From: Candidatus Omnitrophota bacterium
GTDB lineage: Bacteria; Omnitrophota; Gorgyraeia; B26-G9
Reading direction: 5' to 3'
NCBI GenBank assembly: GCA_022013205.1
Contig: JAKLQT010000141.1
Location: 1 to 13,133, forward strand
DNA length: 13,133 nucleotides
Position 1 is the stretch's first letter. Every line of letters starts with the position of its first letter. Both the position numbers and the translations under genes were made by a program. Below, in pieces: positions 7,959 through 13,133 of this stretch. The notes under the pieces are model-generated. The model saw only the letters and a list, made by a program, of their open reading frames with translations. It was not told where the DNA came from and made no database searches.

Positions 7959-8763
7959 GTTTATTTTTACATGTTTCCTTTAATGAAATTTCCATTTTCC
8001 GTTCATCATCCAACTCAACTTCAACCGTCTGCTTTAAAGTATGCACCGCGATAACTCTCCCCCGGCCCTCCGGAGTTTCAATATACTGCCCTTCTTTCGG
8101 CAGACACTTGGAAAATTCTTTATAGGTATGATATTCATACCCCAGACAGCACATAAGCCGCCCGCAAAGCCCGGAAATCTTTTCCGGATTCAAAGGCATA
8201 TTCTGCTGCTTGGCCATGCGAATTGTAACCGGCTCAAAGTCCTTTAAAAAGGACGCGCAGCAAAGGTTCCTGCCGCAAGAACCATATCCCCCAAACATCT
8301 TCACCTCATCGCGTACCCCTATCTGTTTAAGCTCTATCCGGGCTTTAAAAAGATGCGCCAGGTCCCGGACAAGCTCTCTAAAATCAATACGCCCCTCCGC
8401 GGTAAAGTAAAATGTTACTTTACTGCGGTCAAATGAGTATTCGGCCTCAACCAGTTTCATCGACAGCTTGCGTTCATGCATTTTCTTCTGTGCTGTATCA
8501 AAAACGCTTTTTATCTCTTGCCGGTTTTTCGCGATTTGCTCCAGGTCATGAGCGGTAGCTACCCTGATAATAGGCTTGATCGCGCCTTTAATTTTTTCAG
8601 CAGTCGCGTGTTCTGCCTCAGAAATAACAAATCCATAGTCAATACCCCGTTCAGACTCAACGATAACAATATCCAGCGGTTTAACTTCAATATTATTTGT
8701 ATTAAAATTTATAACTTTGCCTTGCTTGCGTAACCTGACTTCAATAATCTTCAATTTAATCAC
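7942..8763 (-). CDS. ricT: PSP1 domain protein, RicT/YaaT family
   Basis: This 273-aa PSP1-domain protein matches the family of Bacillus RicT (YaaT), a subunit of the Fe-S containing Ric complex that influences mRNA processing and the Spo0A phosphorelay. The central cysteine region is well preserved: GSCGRNLCCASF (Cys163, 168, 169) and GLCGRLMCCLGYE (Cys200, 205, 206). The start is GTG at 8763, and the GTGA overlap with the holB stop gives a four-base coupled junction. Its position between holB and metG is the conserved family context. The RicA and RicF partners are not in the window, so a full Ric complex cannot be assumed. The last residues are lysine-rich. Confidence 0.9.
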   Translation of the reverse strand: MIKLKIIEVRLRKQGKVINFNTNNIEVKPLDIVIVESERGIDYGFVISEAEHATAEKIKGAIKPIIRVATAHDLEQIAKNRQEIKSVFDTAQKKMHERKLSMKLVEAEYSFDRSKVTFYFTAEGRIDFRELVRDLAHLFKARIELKQIGVRDEVKMFGGYGSCGRNLCCASFLKDFEPVTIRMAKQQNMPLNPEKISGLCGRLMCCLGYEYHTYKEFSKCLPKEGQYIETPEGRGRVIAVHTLKQTVEVELDDERKMEISLKETCKNKHGKKK

Positions 8764-9662
8764 CTCAATAAAAGCGATAGATCAGAGCGGCTTTTGTTAA
8801 TAGTTTTTATCAGTAAATCTATTGCTAGTTTTATATTCGCGTTGCCGTTAATATAGTCTTTCGTGCCAAGTGCGTCATCAATAAGCATCTGGATATCTGC
8901 TGCGGAAAAGCTTTCCGACCAGCACCGCAGAGTTTGCCCGGATTGGCCGCTCATAAAATTTACAGCTTCAACACCCAGTTTTATCATAAGCATATCCCTG
9001 AATACACATACTAATTCCCGCAGCAAATCCCCTGCCTGGTTTCTCTCGATGAGCCCAATATCCTCATACAATTTTTTTTGCGCCTCCTGATCATTTTTAT
9101 CGAAAAAACCCGCGATGAGTTGATCCCTTTTTTCAAAATCAGCATCACTGCCTGATGCGTCTTGAAAAAAACGAATCCGCCCGCAGCGTGAGACAACCGT
9201 AGGCAGCAGCTGGCTTATACTGGGTGTAATTAAAATTAATACCACACCCGCGGGCGGTTCTTCAAGCGTTTTCAACAAGGCATTTGCCGCGGCCACGTTC
9301 AAACGCTCCGCGTCCTGTATAATAAATATCTTCTTTTGCGCCTGGAAAGGCTTTACGCTGACACGCTCTTTAAGCAAGCGGATATCCTCGATTTTTATGA
9401 CTGTTGATCCGCCTGCGACTGCAAGCCGGTAAAGGTCAGGGTGGCTGCCTTTGGCAAGCATCTGGCAATCGTTACACACTCGGCAATATCCCGTGTTCTC
9501 CTTGACGCCTGAACAAAATAGCCCCTTAGCCATCTCCAGGACTTTTTTGACGATTGTGTTTTTATCCGGGCCTTCGATTAAAAAAGATCCGGACTGAATC
9601 GTTTTTATCAACTCTGCCGCGCAAACAGCCGTGCTATCTGCTTTTTGTAGATTTAAGCGCAT
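8760..9662 (-). CDS. holB: DNA polymerase III clamp-loader subunit delta'
   Basis: HolB is the delta' subunit of the clamp loader that places the beta clamp on primed DNA. The 300-aa protein has an AAA+ core with a zinc module (Cys50, 60, 63, 66), HPDL (74-77), a Walker B-like region around EDIRLLKERV to LNVAAANALLKTLEEPP (about 92-137) and the sensor-1 SRC motif (158-160). The P-loop position reads GPDKNTIVK (31-39), lacking the GKS/T core, which fits delta' as a non-hydrolysing subunit and argues against DnaX. The ATG at 9662 follows AAGGGTG and overlaps the end of tmk by 29 bp. Confidence 0.92.
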   Translation of the reverse strand: MRLNLQKADSTAVCAAELIKTIQSGSFLIEGPDKNTIVKKVLEMAKGLFCSGVKENTGYCRVCNDCQMLAKGSHPDLYRLAVAGGSTVIKIEDIRLLKERVSVKPFQAQKKIFIIQDAERLNVAAANALLKTLEEPPAGVVLILITPSISQLLPTVVSRCGRIRFFQDASGSDADFEKRDQLIAGFFDKNDQEAQKKLYEDIGLIERNQAGDLLRELVCVFRDMLMIKLGVEAVNFMSGQSGQTLRCWSESFSAADIQMLIDDALGTKDYINGNANIKLAIDLLIKTINKSRSDLSLLLR

Positions 9663-10266
9663 TTAAAAGTATCACCCTTACCTTATCTTGAACACAAACC
9701 ACATCTTCTTTCGCGTTAATAATTTTTATTCTTTTCGGGTTTTCTTTAGCAATCCTAAGATATCCCTGCCGCACCCTTTCATGAAAAGCCAGTTTTCTTT
9801 TCTCAAAACGATCATTTCTACCGGAGCGCACAAGTCCGATTCCGGGGTCAATATCAAACAAAATCGTCACATCAGGAATTGCCGCACCCATAGCAATCTT
9901 ATTTAACTCCCTTATAAGCTTGAGATCTACTCCCGACCCATAACCCTGGTAAGCAATAGTCGCGTCCGCATAGCGGTCAAGAATAACCACGTCTTTTTCT
10001 TCAAGCGCCGCATCTATTTTTTGTCTTCTTAATTGGTCACGGGCCGCGATAAAAAGCAGGGTTTCCGCGAAATTGCTGAGTTTTCCTTTGCTGTAGAGCA
10101 GGATATGGCGTATTTGCTCGCCTAACACAGAAGATCCGGGTTCTCGCAAGACAGTGTATTTTATGCCTTTATTCTTTAAATACTTGCATAAACGCCTGGT
10201 TTGCGTACTCTTGCCAGTGCCTTCAACCCCCTCAAAACTAAGTAAAATTCCACGTTTTTTAGACAT
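9634..10266 (-). CDS. tmk: Thymidylate kinase
   Basis: Tmk phosphorylates dTMP to dTDP with ATP, supplying dTTP. The 210-aa protein begins almost directly with the P-loop FEGVEGTGKST (Gly13-Ser20). It has REPGSS (41-46) in place of the usual REPGG, the DRYADATIAYQG motif (97-108) and an arginine-rich lid region (RSGRNDRFEKRK). The ATG at 10266 is preceded by AGGTG four bases away. It is the first gene of the eleven-gene array, after a 409-bp gene-free stretch, so the main promoter probably lies just upstream. The tmk-holB junction overlaps, as in many bacteria. Confidence 0.96.
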   Translation of the reverse strand: MSKKRGILLSFEGVEGTGKSTQTRRLCKYLKNKGIKYTVLREPGSSVLGEQIRHILLYSKGKLSNFAETLLFIAARDQLRRQKIDAALEEKDVVILDRYADATIAYQGYGSGVDLKLIRELNKIAMGAAIPDVTILFDIDPGIGLVRSGRNDRFEKRKLAFHERVRQGYLRIAKENPKRIKIINAKEDVVCVQDKVRVILLNALKSTKSR

Positions 10267-10363
10267 AATTCACCTATATGATTTTAACAAATATCTCCTT
10301 ATAAAGCAAGTCTTTACAAATACTTTGGACTTTTAAAAATTCCCACAAAATTTGGCGAGAAAA

Positions 10364-10400
10364 AGCAAGTAGTCAGACTAGACCCAACTCCTAGATAGAA
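10364..10400. repeat. Dispersed repeat, divergent copy C
   Basis: Positions 10364-10377 (AGCAAGTAGTCAGA) match the reverse complement of 12-25 at 13 of 14 bases. The adjoining 10378-10400 matches the reverse complement of 10640-10663 at about 19 positions with one gap. The copy therefore joins two modules seen separately in the other copies and lies in opposite orientation to them. Together with 10640-10663 it forms imperfect inverted ends around a roughly 300-bp segment, which suggests a decayed insertion. Confidence 0.5.
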
Positions 10401-10430
10401 AACACGTTTCCTTTGCTTATCAAACAGATA

Positions 10431-10549
10431 GGGGGAATTGTATTTGCGGATTTTAATTAGGCGATTTACAAGGATGTGTAAAAATCGACTGATTACCTCA
10501 CAGACAACCAGGGATGGCTTTCGAGAATGAGTAAATACAATTTCACCTG
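10431..10549. repeat. MITE-like segment with imperfect terminal inverted repeats
   Basis: The left end GGGGGAATTGTATTTGC (10431-10447) and the reverse complement of the right end (10531-10549, CAGGTGAAATTGTATTTAC) share AATTGTATTT and neighbouring bases. The same core, AAATTGTATTTAC, occurs once more at 103-115. The interior contains a dyad around CGATTTACA and TGTAAAAATCG. At about 119 bp with no coding capacity it resembles a miniature inverted-repeat element or the remains of one. No target-site duplication is clear. Confidence 0.4.
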
Positions 10550-10601
10550 GCTGTTTACCCCGATTTAACTCTTAAATAACTTTTTCACCTTTTAAGGGAT
10601 T

Positions 10602-10663
10602 ATACTTCTTTCTCTAAACCTCTATCTTCCCTTCTATAATTCTATTCAAGAGTTAGGGACTAG
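10602..10663. repeat. Dispersed repeat, copy B (just downstream of nikR)
   Basis: The 26 bases at 10621-10646 are identical to 35-60, and 10602-10616 match 1-15 with one difference. Copy B lacks the roughly 17-base insert seen in copy A. Its continuation, 10640-10663, pairs as an imperfect inverted repeat with 10378-10400. It begins 13 bp downstream of the nikR stop codon, so it lies in the nikR 3' untranslated region. Confidence 0.75.
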
Positions 10664-10675
10664 AGAATAAGCCGG

Positions 10676-11086
10676 TTATTTGCCGCTTGAAGTCAGAGAT
10701 AAAGAGGTATGTTTAATCCCTTTTATCGCGCCTAAGGCACGGGACAAATCAAGAATAATGCTATTCTTACCTCTGCAGGCGATAATTTCCAGGCAGTTAT
10801 CATGGTCAAGATGTATATGCTGGCTGGAAATAATCACCTTTTGAAAGTCATGCTGAACATCCATGACTTTATTAACCAGCTCTCTTTTATGATGGTTATA
10901 CACCAGGCTGATAATTGCAACAATATTCACATACTTGTTCTGCCAGTTACGCTCAATAAGCTTATTGCGCATAAGCGCGGCTATAGCCTGCGAACGGTTT
11001 GAATATTTCTGTTTTAAAATCAGCTTATCAAAACCATCCAGCAGCTCTGCCTCAACAGAGACTCCAAAACGAACTAGTTTTGCCAC
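10676..11086 (-). CDS. nikR: NikR-family nickel-responsive transcriptional regulator
   Basis: The 136-aa protein has an N-terminal ribbon-helix-helix DNA-binding domain (about 1-45, RFGVSVEAELLDGFDKLI then YSNRSQAIAALM) and a C-terminal ACT-like metal-binding, tetramerizing domain. The high-affinity nickel ligands of E. coli NikR (His76, His87, His89, Cys95) correspond with identical spacing to His79, His90, His92 and Cys98 in the VQHD and QHIHLDHDNCLE segments. The VYNHHKREL helix is also conserved. Translation starts at GTG (11086) with an AAGGA-like site upstream. It lies 33 bp after nfu and probably shares its transcript. No nickel transporter or hydrogenase gene is in the window, so its targets are elsewhere. 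Some NikR-like proteins are annotated only by family, but the complete ligand set makes nickel sensing likely. Confidence 0.93.
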   Translation of the reverse strand: MAKLVRFGVSVEAELLDGFDKLILKQKYSNRSQAIAALMRNKLIERNWQNKYVNIVAIISLVYNHHKRELVNKVMDVQHDFQKVIISSQHIHLDHDNCLEIIACRGKNSIILDLSRALGAIKGIKHTSLSLTSSGK

Positions 11087-11119
11087 TATACATTCCTTGT
11101 TTTTACATCAATAGATAAA

Positions 11120-11341
11120 TTAGACTGCTACAACCTCTTTTATGGAAGGCATTTCTTCCTTTATTCTTTTCTCAATGCCCATTTTTAAAGTCATCTGGGA
11201 CATTGGACAACTGCCGCAGGCTCCCTTCAGGCGTACTTTTACTATGCCCTCATCCGTTACATCAACCAGCTCAACATCTCCGCCGTCAGCCTGAAGCGCC
11301 GGCCTAATCTCTTCTAAAAGCTTCTGTACCTTTTCTTTCAT
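11120..11341 (-). CDS. NifU-like C-terminal (Nfu) iron-sulfur carrier
   Basis: This 73-aa protein is a stand-alone Nfu domain that carries a [4Fe-4S] cluster to recipient apoproteins, usually as a dimer bridged through a CxxC pair. It shows RPALQADGGDVELV (13-26), VKVRLKGACGSCPMSQMTL (34-52) with Cys42 and Cys45, and a C-terminal helix. I chose the ATG at 11341 because TAGGAGG lies six bases upstream. The frame stays open upstream to 11398, but that extension is translated from a CACAGAG repeat and is not protein-like. It is followed after 33 bp by nikR, linking Fe-S assembly and nickel sensing, as might suit an organism with NiFe enzymes (inference). Confidence 0.94.
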   Translation of the reverse strand: MKEKVQKLLEEIRPALQADGGDVELVDVTDEGIVKVRLKGACGSCPMSQMTLKMGIEKRIKEEMPSIKEVVAV

Positions 11342-11347
11342 TTTTGT

Positions 11348-11354
11348 CCTCCTA
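11348..11354 (-). promoter_or_regulatory. Strong Shine-Dalgarno site for the Nfu gene
   Basis: The minus strand reads TAGGAGG, followed by ACAAAA and the ATG at 11341. It is the most consensus-like ribosome-binding site in the window and decides the 73-aa start over the longer open frame that runs into the repeat. Confidence 0.85.
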
Positions 11355-11360
11355 TCAATA

Positions 11361-11700
11361 TTCACCACAGAGTACACAGAGTTCCACAGAGAAAACATCT
11401 AAACACAACTAAAAAATTATCAGTCCTTTTATTAACTATATGCTGTAAATGGCATTATATGTCATCTCATTTTAAAATTCAGGGCAACAGAAAAACTTGT
11501 TTTTCTGATTGGCAATGAATTGGTAAAATGAGCTTTCGACTTTGTCGAAACAGCATATAGTTAATCTTATTTTCGTGTCTTTCGTGGTTTAAATATATAT
11601 TATTTCTTGCCCCGTGCCCTCTGCCCGCCTCGCCGTATTCCGACAGGCGAGGTCTCGCCACGCTTTTTGGCGGATGTGCTCTGTGGTTAATTTCTTTCAT
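11361..11700. repeat. ACCACAGAG-bounded composite repeat in nfu upstream region
   Basis: The left end has ACCACAGAGTACA (11364-11376) and the right end has its inverse with one change (11675-11687). CACAGAG occurs three times at 11366, 11375 and 11385 with 9-10 base spacing. A related motif, ACCACGAAAGACACGAAAA, is read on the minus strand around 11571-11589. A GC-rich dyad (CCTCGCC 11628-11634 / GGCGAGG 11646-11652, with CCGCC 11625-11629 / GGCGG 11669-11673 outside it) contrasts with the AT-rich surroundings. From memory, similar CACAGAG and CACGAAAGACACG strings are dispersed intergenic repeats in many environmental bacterial genomes. The 73-codon open frame across it (11479-11700, minus) is low-complexity repeat and not a gene. 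Confidence 0.65.
11431..11565. repeat. 135-bp foldback palindrome with perfect 15-bp ends
   Basis: ATTAACTATATGCTG at 11431-11445 is the exact inverse of 11551-11565. A second zone also pairs: CTCATTTTA...ATTCA...GC at 11466-11485 matches the inverse of roughly 11511-11532 with a few differences. The centre is a near-perfect hairpin, CAGAAAAA-CTTG-TTTTTCTG (11488-11507). The arms share one midpoint near 11498, so the whole unit can fold on itself. An additional small hairpin, TTTCGAC/GTCGAAA (11534-11550), sits in the right arm where the two arms differ. No target duplication is evident. It resembles a MITE or a large RNA hairpin. Confidence 0.7.
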
Positions 11701-11881
11701 AATTTTATCATTTTACTTTTGACACTACCTGCCTATACAAATTATACCTATAATTTAAACTGATTAATTTTAGCTATTTTATCATAACTTTATTAATTTG
11801 AACAGATTTAACGAAAAGCAGATTAACAGGCTGACAAGACCAGGTTCCTATCTAATCAGTCACAATTAAAAATGAAGAGCT
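11701..11881. other. AT-rich spacer downstream of the thioredoxin-CcdA gene
   Basis: No coding region, RNA gene or clear terminator is visible. On the plus strand TTGACA (11719 region) and TATACC are separated by about 18 bases, but no plus-strand gene follows. The minus strand contains several TATAAT-like hexamers in this AT-rich background without a good -35 partner. It presumably carries the end of the upstream transcript and possibly an nfu promoter. Confidence 0.4.
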
Positions 11882-13051
11882 TTATTTAATGCCGCTGATT
11901 AAAACTAGTCCCAGAATTAAAAATAATATGGCAAGCAACAGCTTCACAGATGCAATATTTCGAGTGAAAATCGCGGAGATTTTTTTGGAATTAACCCCGG
12001 CATAAGTTATTGCGAAGACAACCAAAAGCGGGACAATAAACATAAAATTATAAAGCAGGAGATACGATAGTGATTTAATGAACATCTTTCTTCCCTGGAG
12101 AATATAAATAATCGTCGGCAAATACACCTGGCCTGTGCAAATTGACTCCAATAAAGAAACCGACACCCCCAACAATATAGTGCCGAATACCATATGGCCA
12201 AAACGCATTTTGCTGCTAATCAGCCTGTTTATGCGCAGCCTGATATTTTCCGGCAGCTTAAGCCTTATGTCTGAGGGATTATTGCTAAGCCTGTACCGTA
12301 AAAAATCGAGAAAATTAAAAAACGCCAGAATAAACGCCATAACAACCGCCGCGAACGCGACAAAACGAGCAATCCCGTAATTGACAGAGAATATTTTTAT
12401 TACCTTAAGCGCTCCAATTCCTATCAATAAATAAGTCAAAAATACAGATAATGAAAATAGGCTGCCTATGATCAACACTTCCCTTTTAGTCTTTTTAAGT
12501 AATGAAAGCATTGATATAAAGAAAATGATAGTTACAAATGCGCAGGGATTGATACCATCCACCAAACCTGCAAGGCCGACAACAGCAAAGTTAAACCTTA
12601 AAAACTTCCGCTCGATTAGCTTCCCCGTGGCTTGTAAATTATTTTCTTTTTCTAAAATCTCCTTAGGTGTTACTGTTTTTGAACCGTTTGATAGCTCTTC
12701 CTGAATAATACGCTCTAAGTTAGCCCTGATATCCCTGCTGCCGGCTAAACACTGCTCTCCGACAAAAATCTTGATAGCATCATCACGCTCATTGTTGTAT
12801 TTCTGCTCATATAGAAGCTGTAAGGCAAAAGAATCGCTCTCATTAACAGCAATATGCTCAAACTCCACTGCTCCTTTAAATTTCTCTAAAATTTCCGGCA
12901 GAAAGTTGTTTTTTAATAGTTCACATTCTTCACAGGTAGATGATGAAAAAAGATAGAGCATTAAAGGCTGGTTTTTAAATTGCTTATATCCGAAAGAAGC
13001 AGTGCTTATTAACAATATAGCAATTATCAATAGAATAGTGGAATATCTCAT
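11882..13051 (-). CDS. Thioredoxin-like domain fused to CcdA/DsbD-type membrane electron carrier
   Basis: The 389-aa protein begins with a hydrophobic signal anchor (about 4-20). A soluble thioredoxin/glutaredoxin-like domain (about 28-120) follows, with CEEC at Cys40-Cys43 after the LYLFSSST strand. The C-terminal part (about 150-389) has six predicted membrane segments (roughly 155-185, 191-218, 228-250, 285-315, 328-351, 366-387). The first and fourth carry the paired cysteines typical of CcdA/DsbD: Cys170 in DGINPCAF and Cys305 in ESICTGQVYLP. These families pass electrons from cytoplasmic thioredoxin across the membrane to extracytoplasmic thiol proteins. Here donor channel and acceptor thioredoxin appear joined in one chain. 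The ATG at 13051 has no clear ribosome-binding site. The partner substrate (cytochrome c maturation, disulfide reduction or metal handling) cannot be read from the context. Confidence 0.85.
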   Translation of the reverse strand: MRYSTILLIIAILLISTASFGYKQFKNQPLMLYLFSSSTCEECELLKNNFLPEILEKFKGAVEFEHIAVNESDSFALQLLYEQKYNNERDDAIKIFVGEQCLAGSRDIRANLERIIQEELSNGSKTVTPKEILEKENNLQATGKLIERKFLRFNFAVVGLAGLVDGINPCAFVTIIFFISMLSLLKKTKREVLIIGSLFSLSVFLTYLLIGIGALKVIKIFSVNYGIARFVAFAAVVMAFILAFFNFLDFLRYRLSNNPSDIRLKLPENIRLRINRLISSKMRFGHMVFGTILLGVSVSLLESICTGQVYLPTIIYILQGRKMFIKSLSYLLLYNFMFIVPLLVVFAITYAGVNSKKISAIFTRNIASVKLLLAILFLILGLVLISGIK

Positions 13052-13065
13052 GTTTTTAATATATC

Positions 13066-13091
13066 ATAGTAACTATTATGAGAACTACTAT
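13066..13091. promoter_or_regulatory. Imperfect dyad upstream of the thioredoxin-CcdA gene, possible operator
   Basis: ATAGTA at 13066-13071 is the inverse of TACTAT at 13086-13091, centred 27 bases before the ATG. A weak -35-like TTTACA and a CATAAT sequence on the minus strand lie around it, with a short spacing of 15 bases. The position fits an operator overlapping a promoter, but the dyad is short and AT-rich, so it may be chance. Confidence 0.25.
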
Positions 13092-13133
13092 TTTTTGTAA
13101 AATTCCTGTTATTATATTAATATGTATCGCAAT

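Larger units (their letters stand above)
10267..10675. other. Gene-free stretch between nikR and tmk, made of degenerate repeats
   Basis: No open frame of convincing composition is present. The stretch holds parts of a repeat family shared with the left edge of the window (10364-10400, 10602-10663) and a segment with imperfect inverted ends (10431-10549). A small dyad CTTAAA/TTTAAG sits at 10571-10596. The tmk-proximal 60 bp must contain the leader and probably the promoter of the large array, but no -35/-10 pair at sensible distance from the ribosome-binding site is persuasive. Confidence 0.6.

Noticed and set aside
8125..8141. Perfect palindrome GGTATGATATTCATACC, reminiscent of NikR half-sites GTATGA/TCATAC
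   Set aside because: It lies within conserved ricT codons (GYEYHTYK region) and the half-sites are only 3 bases apart instead of the 16 known for E. coli NikR operators.
10281..10309. Possible promoter for tmk: TTGCTT, 17-base spacer, TAAAAT on the minus strand
   Set aside because: The predicted transcript start would leave a leader of about 8 bases that cuts into the AGGTG ribosome-binding site, so the match is probably chance in AT-rich DNA.
11364..11394. CACAGAG triplet considered as a CRISPR-like array
   Set aside because: The units are 7 bases with 2-3 base spacing, far too short for repeats and spacers, and no cas gene is present.
11342..11398. N-terminal extension of the Nfu protein by 19 residues
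   Set aside because: The extension is encoded by the CACAGAG repeat, while a near-perfect Shine-Dalgarno sits six bases before the ATG at 11341, matching the family's normal start.
11479..11700. A 73-codon open frame on the minus strand
   Set aside because: It is translated from the CACAGAG/CACGAAAGACACG repeat and the foldback element, has low-complexity, His/Arg-rich sequence, no family motif and no ribosome-binding site.
11719..11746. TTGACA with TATACC about 18 bases later on the plus strand
   Set aside because: No plus-strand gene lies downstream in the window, so there is nothing for it to drive and the -10 match is only partial.

Overview
The window looks like a chromosomal segment of an anaerobic, uncultured-type bacterium of moderate GC content. 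Every gene I can support lies on the minus strand. The order tmk-holB-ricT-metG-tatD is a conserved bacterial housekeeping block, best known from Firmicutes. The extra neighbours (a DUF362/ferredoxin protein, paired REC-GGDEF regulators, stand-alone mtnA, NikR, a thioredoxin-CcdA fusion) and the dispersed intergenic repeats remind me of Candidatus Omnitrophota or a related candidate phylum. That placement is an inference of low confidence, since no rRNA or marker tree is available here.

Layout in transcription order (high to low coordinates): (a) 13051-11882, a membrane protein joining a periplasmic thioredoxin-like domain to a CcdA/DsbD-type electron-transfer module. (b) 11881-11342, a gene-free stretch holding a 340-bp repeat bounded by inverted ACCACAGAG ends, with a 135-bp foldback palindrome nested inside. 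(c) nfu (11341-11120) and nikR (11086-10676), a small metal and Fe-S pair. (d) 10675-10267, a gene-free stretch of degenerate repeats, one of which recurs at the left edge of the window. (e) 10266-281, a compact array of eleven co-directional genes with overlaps or short gaps: tmk, holB, ricT, metG, tatD, DUF362/2[4Fe-4S], two REC-GGDEF regulators, mtnA, thiL, tsaE. (f) 280-1, a gene-free, repeat-bearing, dyad-rich tail.

The large array mixes DNA precursor supply and replication (tmk, holB), translation and tRNA modification (metG, tsaE, possibly ricT), cofactor and salvage metabolism (thiL, mtnA) and signalling. The most interesting protein observation is the tandem response-regulator pair. 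The promoter-proximal copy has an intact GGDEF active site. Its co-linear paralogue reads SGDKF but keeps the RxxD inhibitory site and the phospho-acceptor Asp, which suggests a c-di-GMP-binding or partner role rather than synthesis. The most interesting non-coding observations are the nested foldback element and the repeat family flanking the 10-kb gene array. I see no CRISPR array, tRNA, rRNA, transposase gene or convincing intrinsic terminator.
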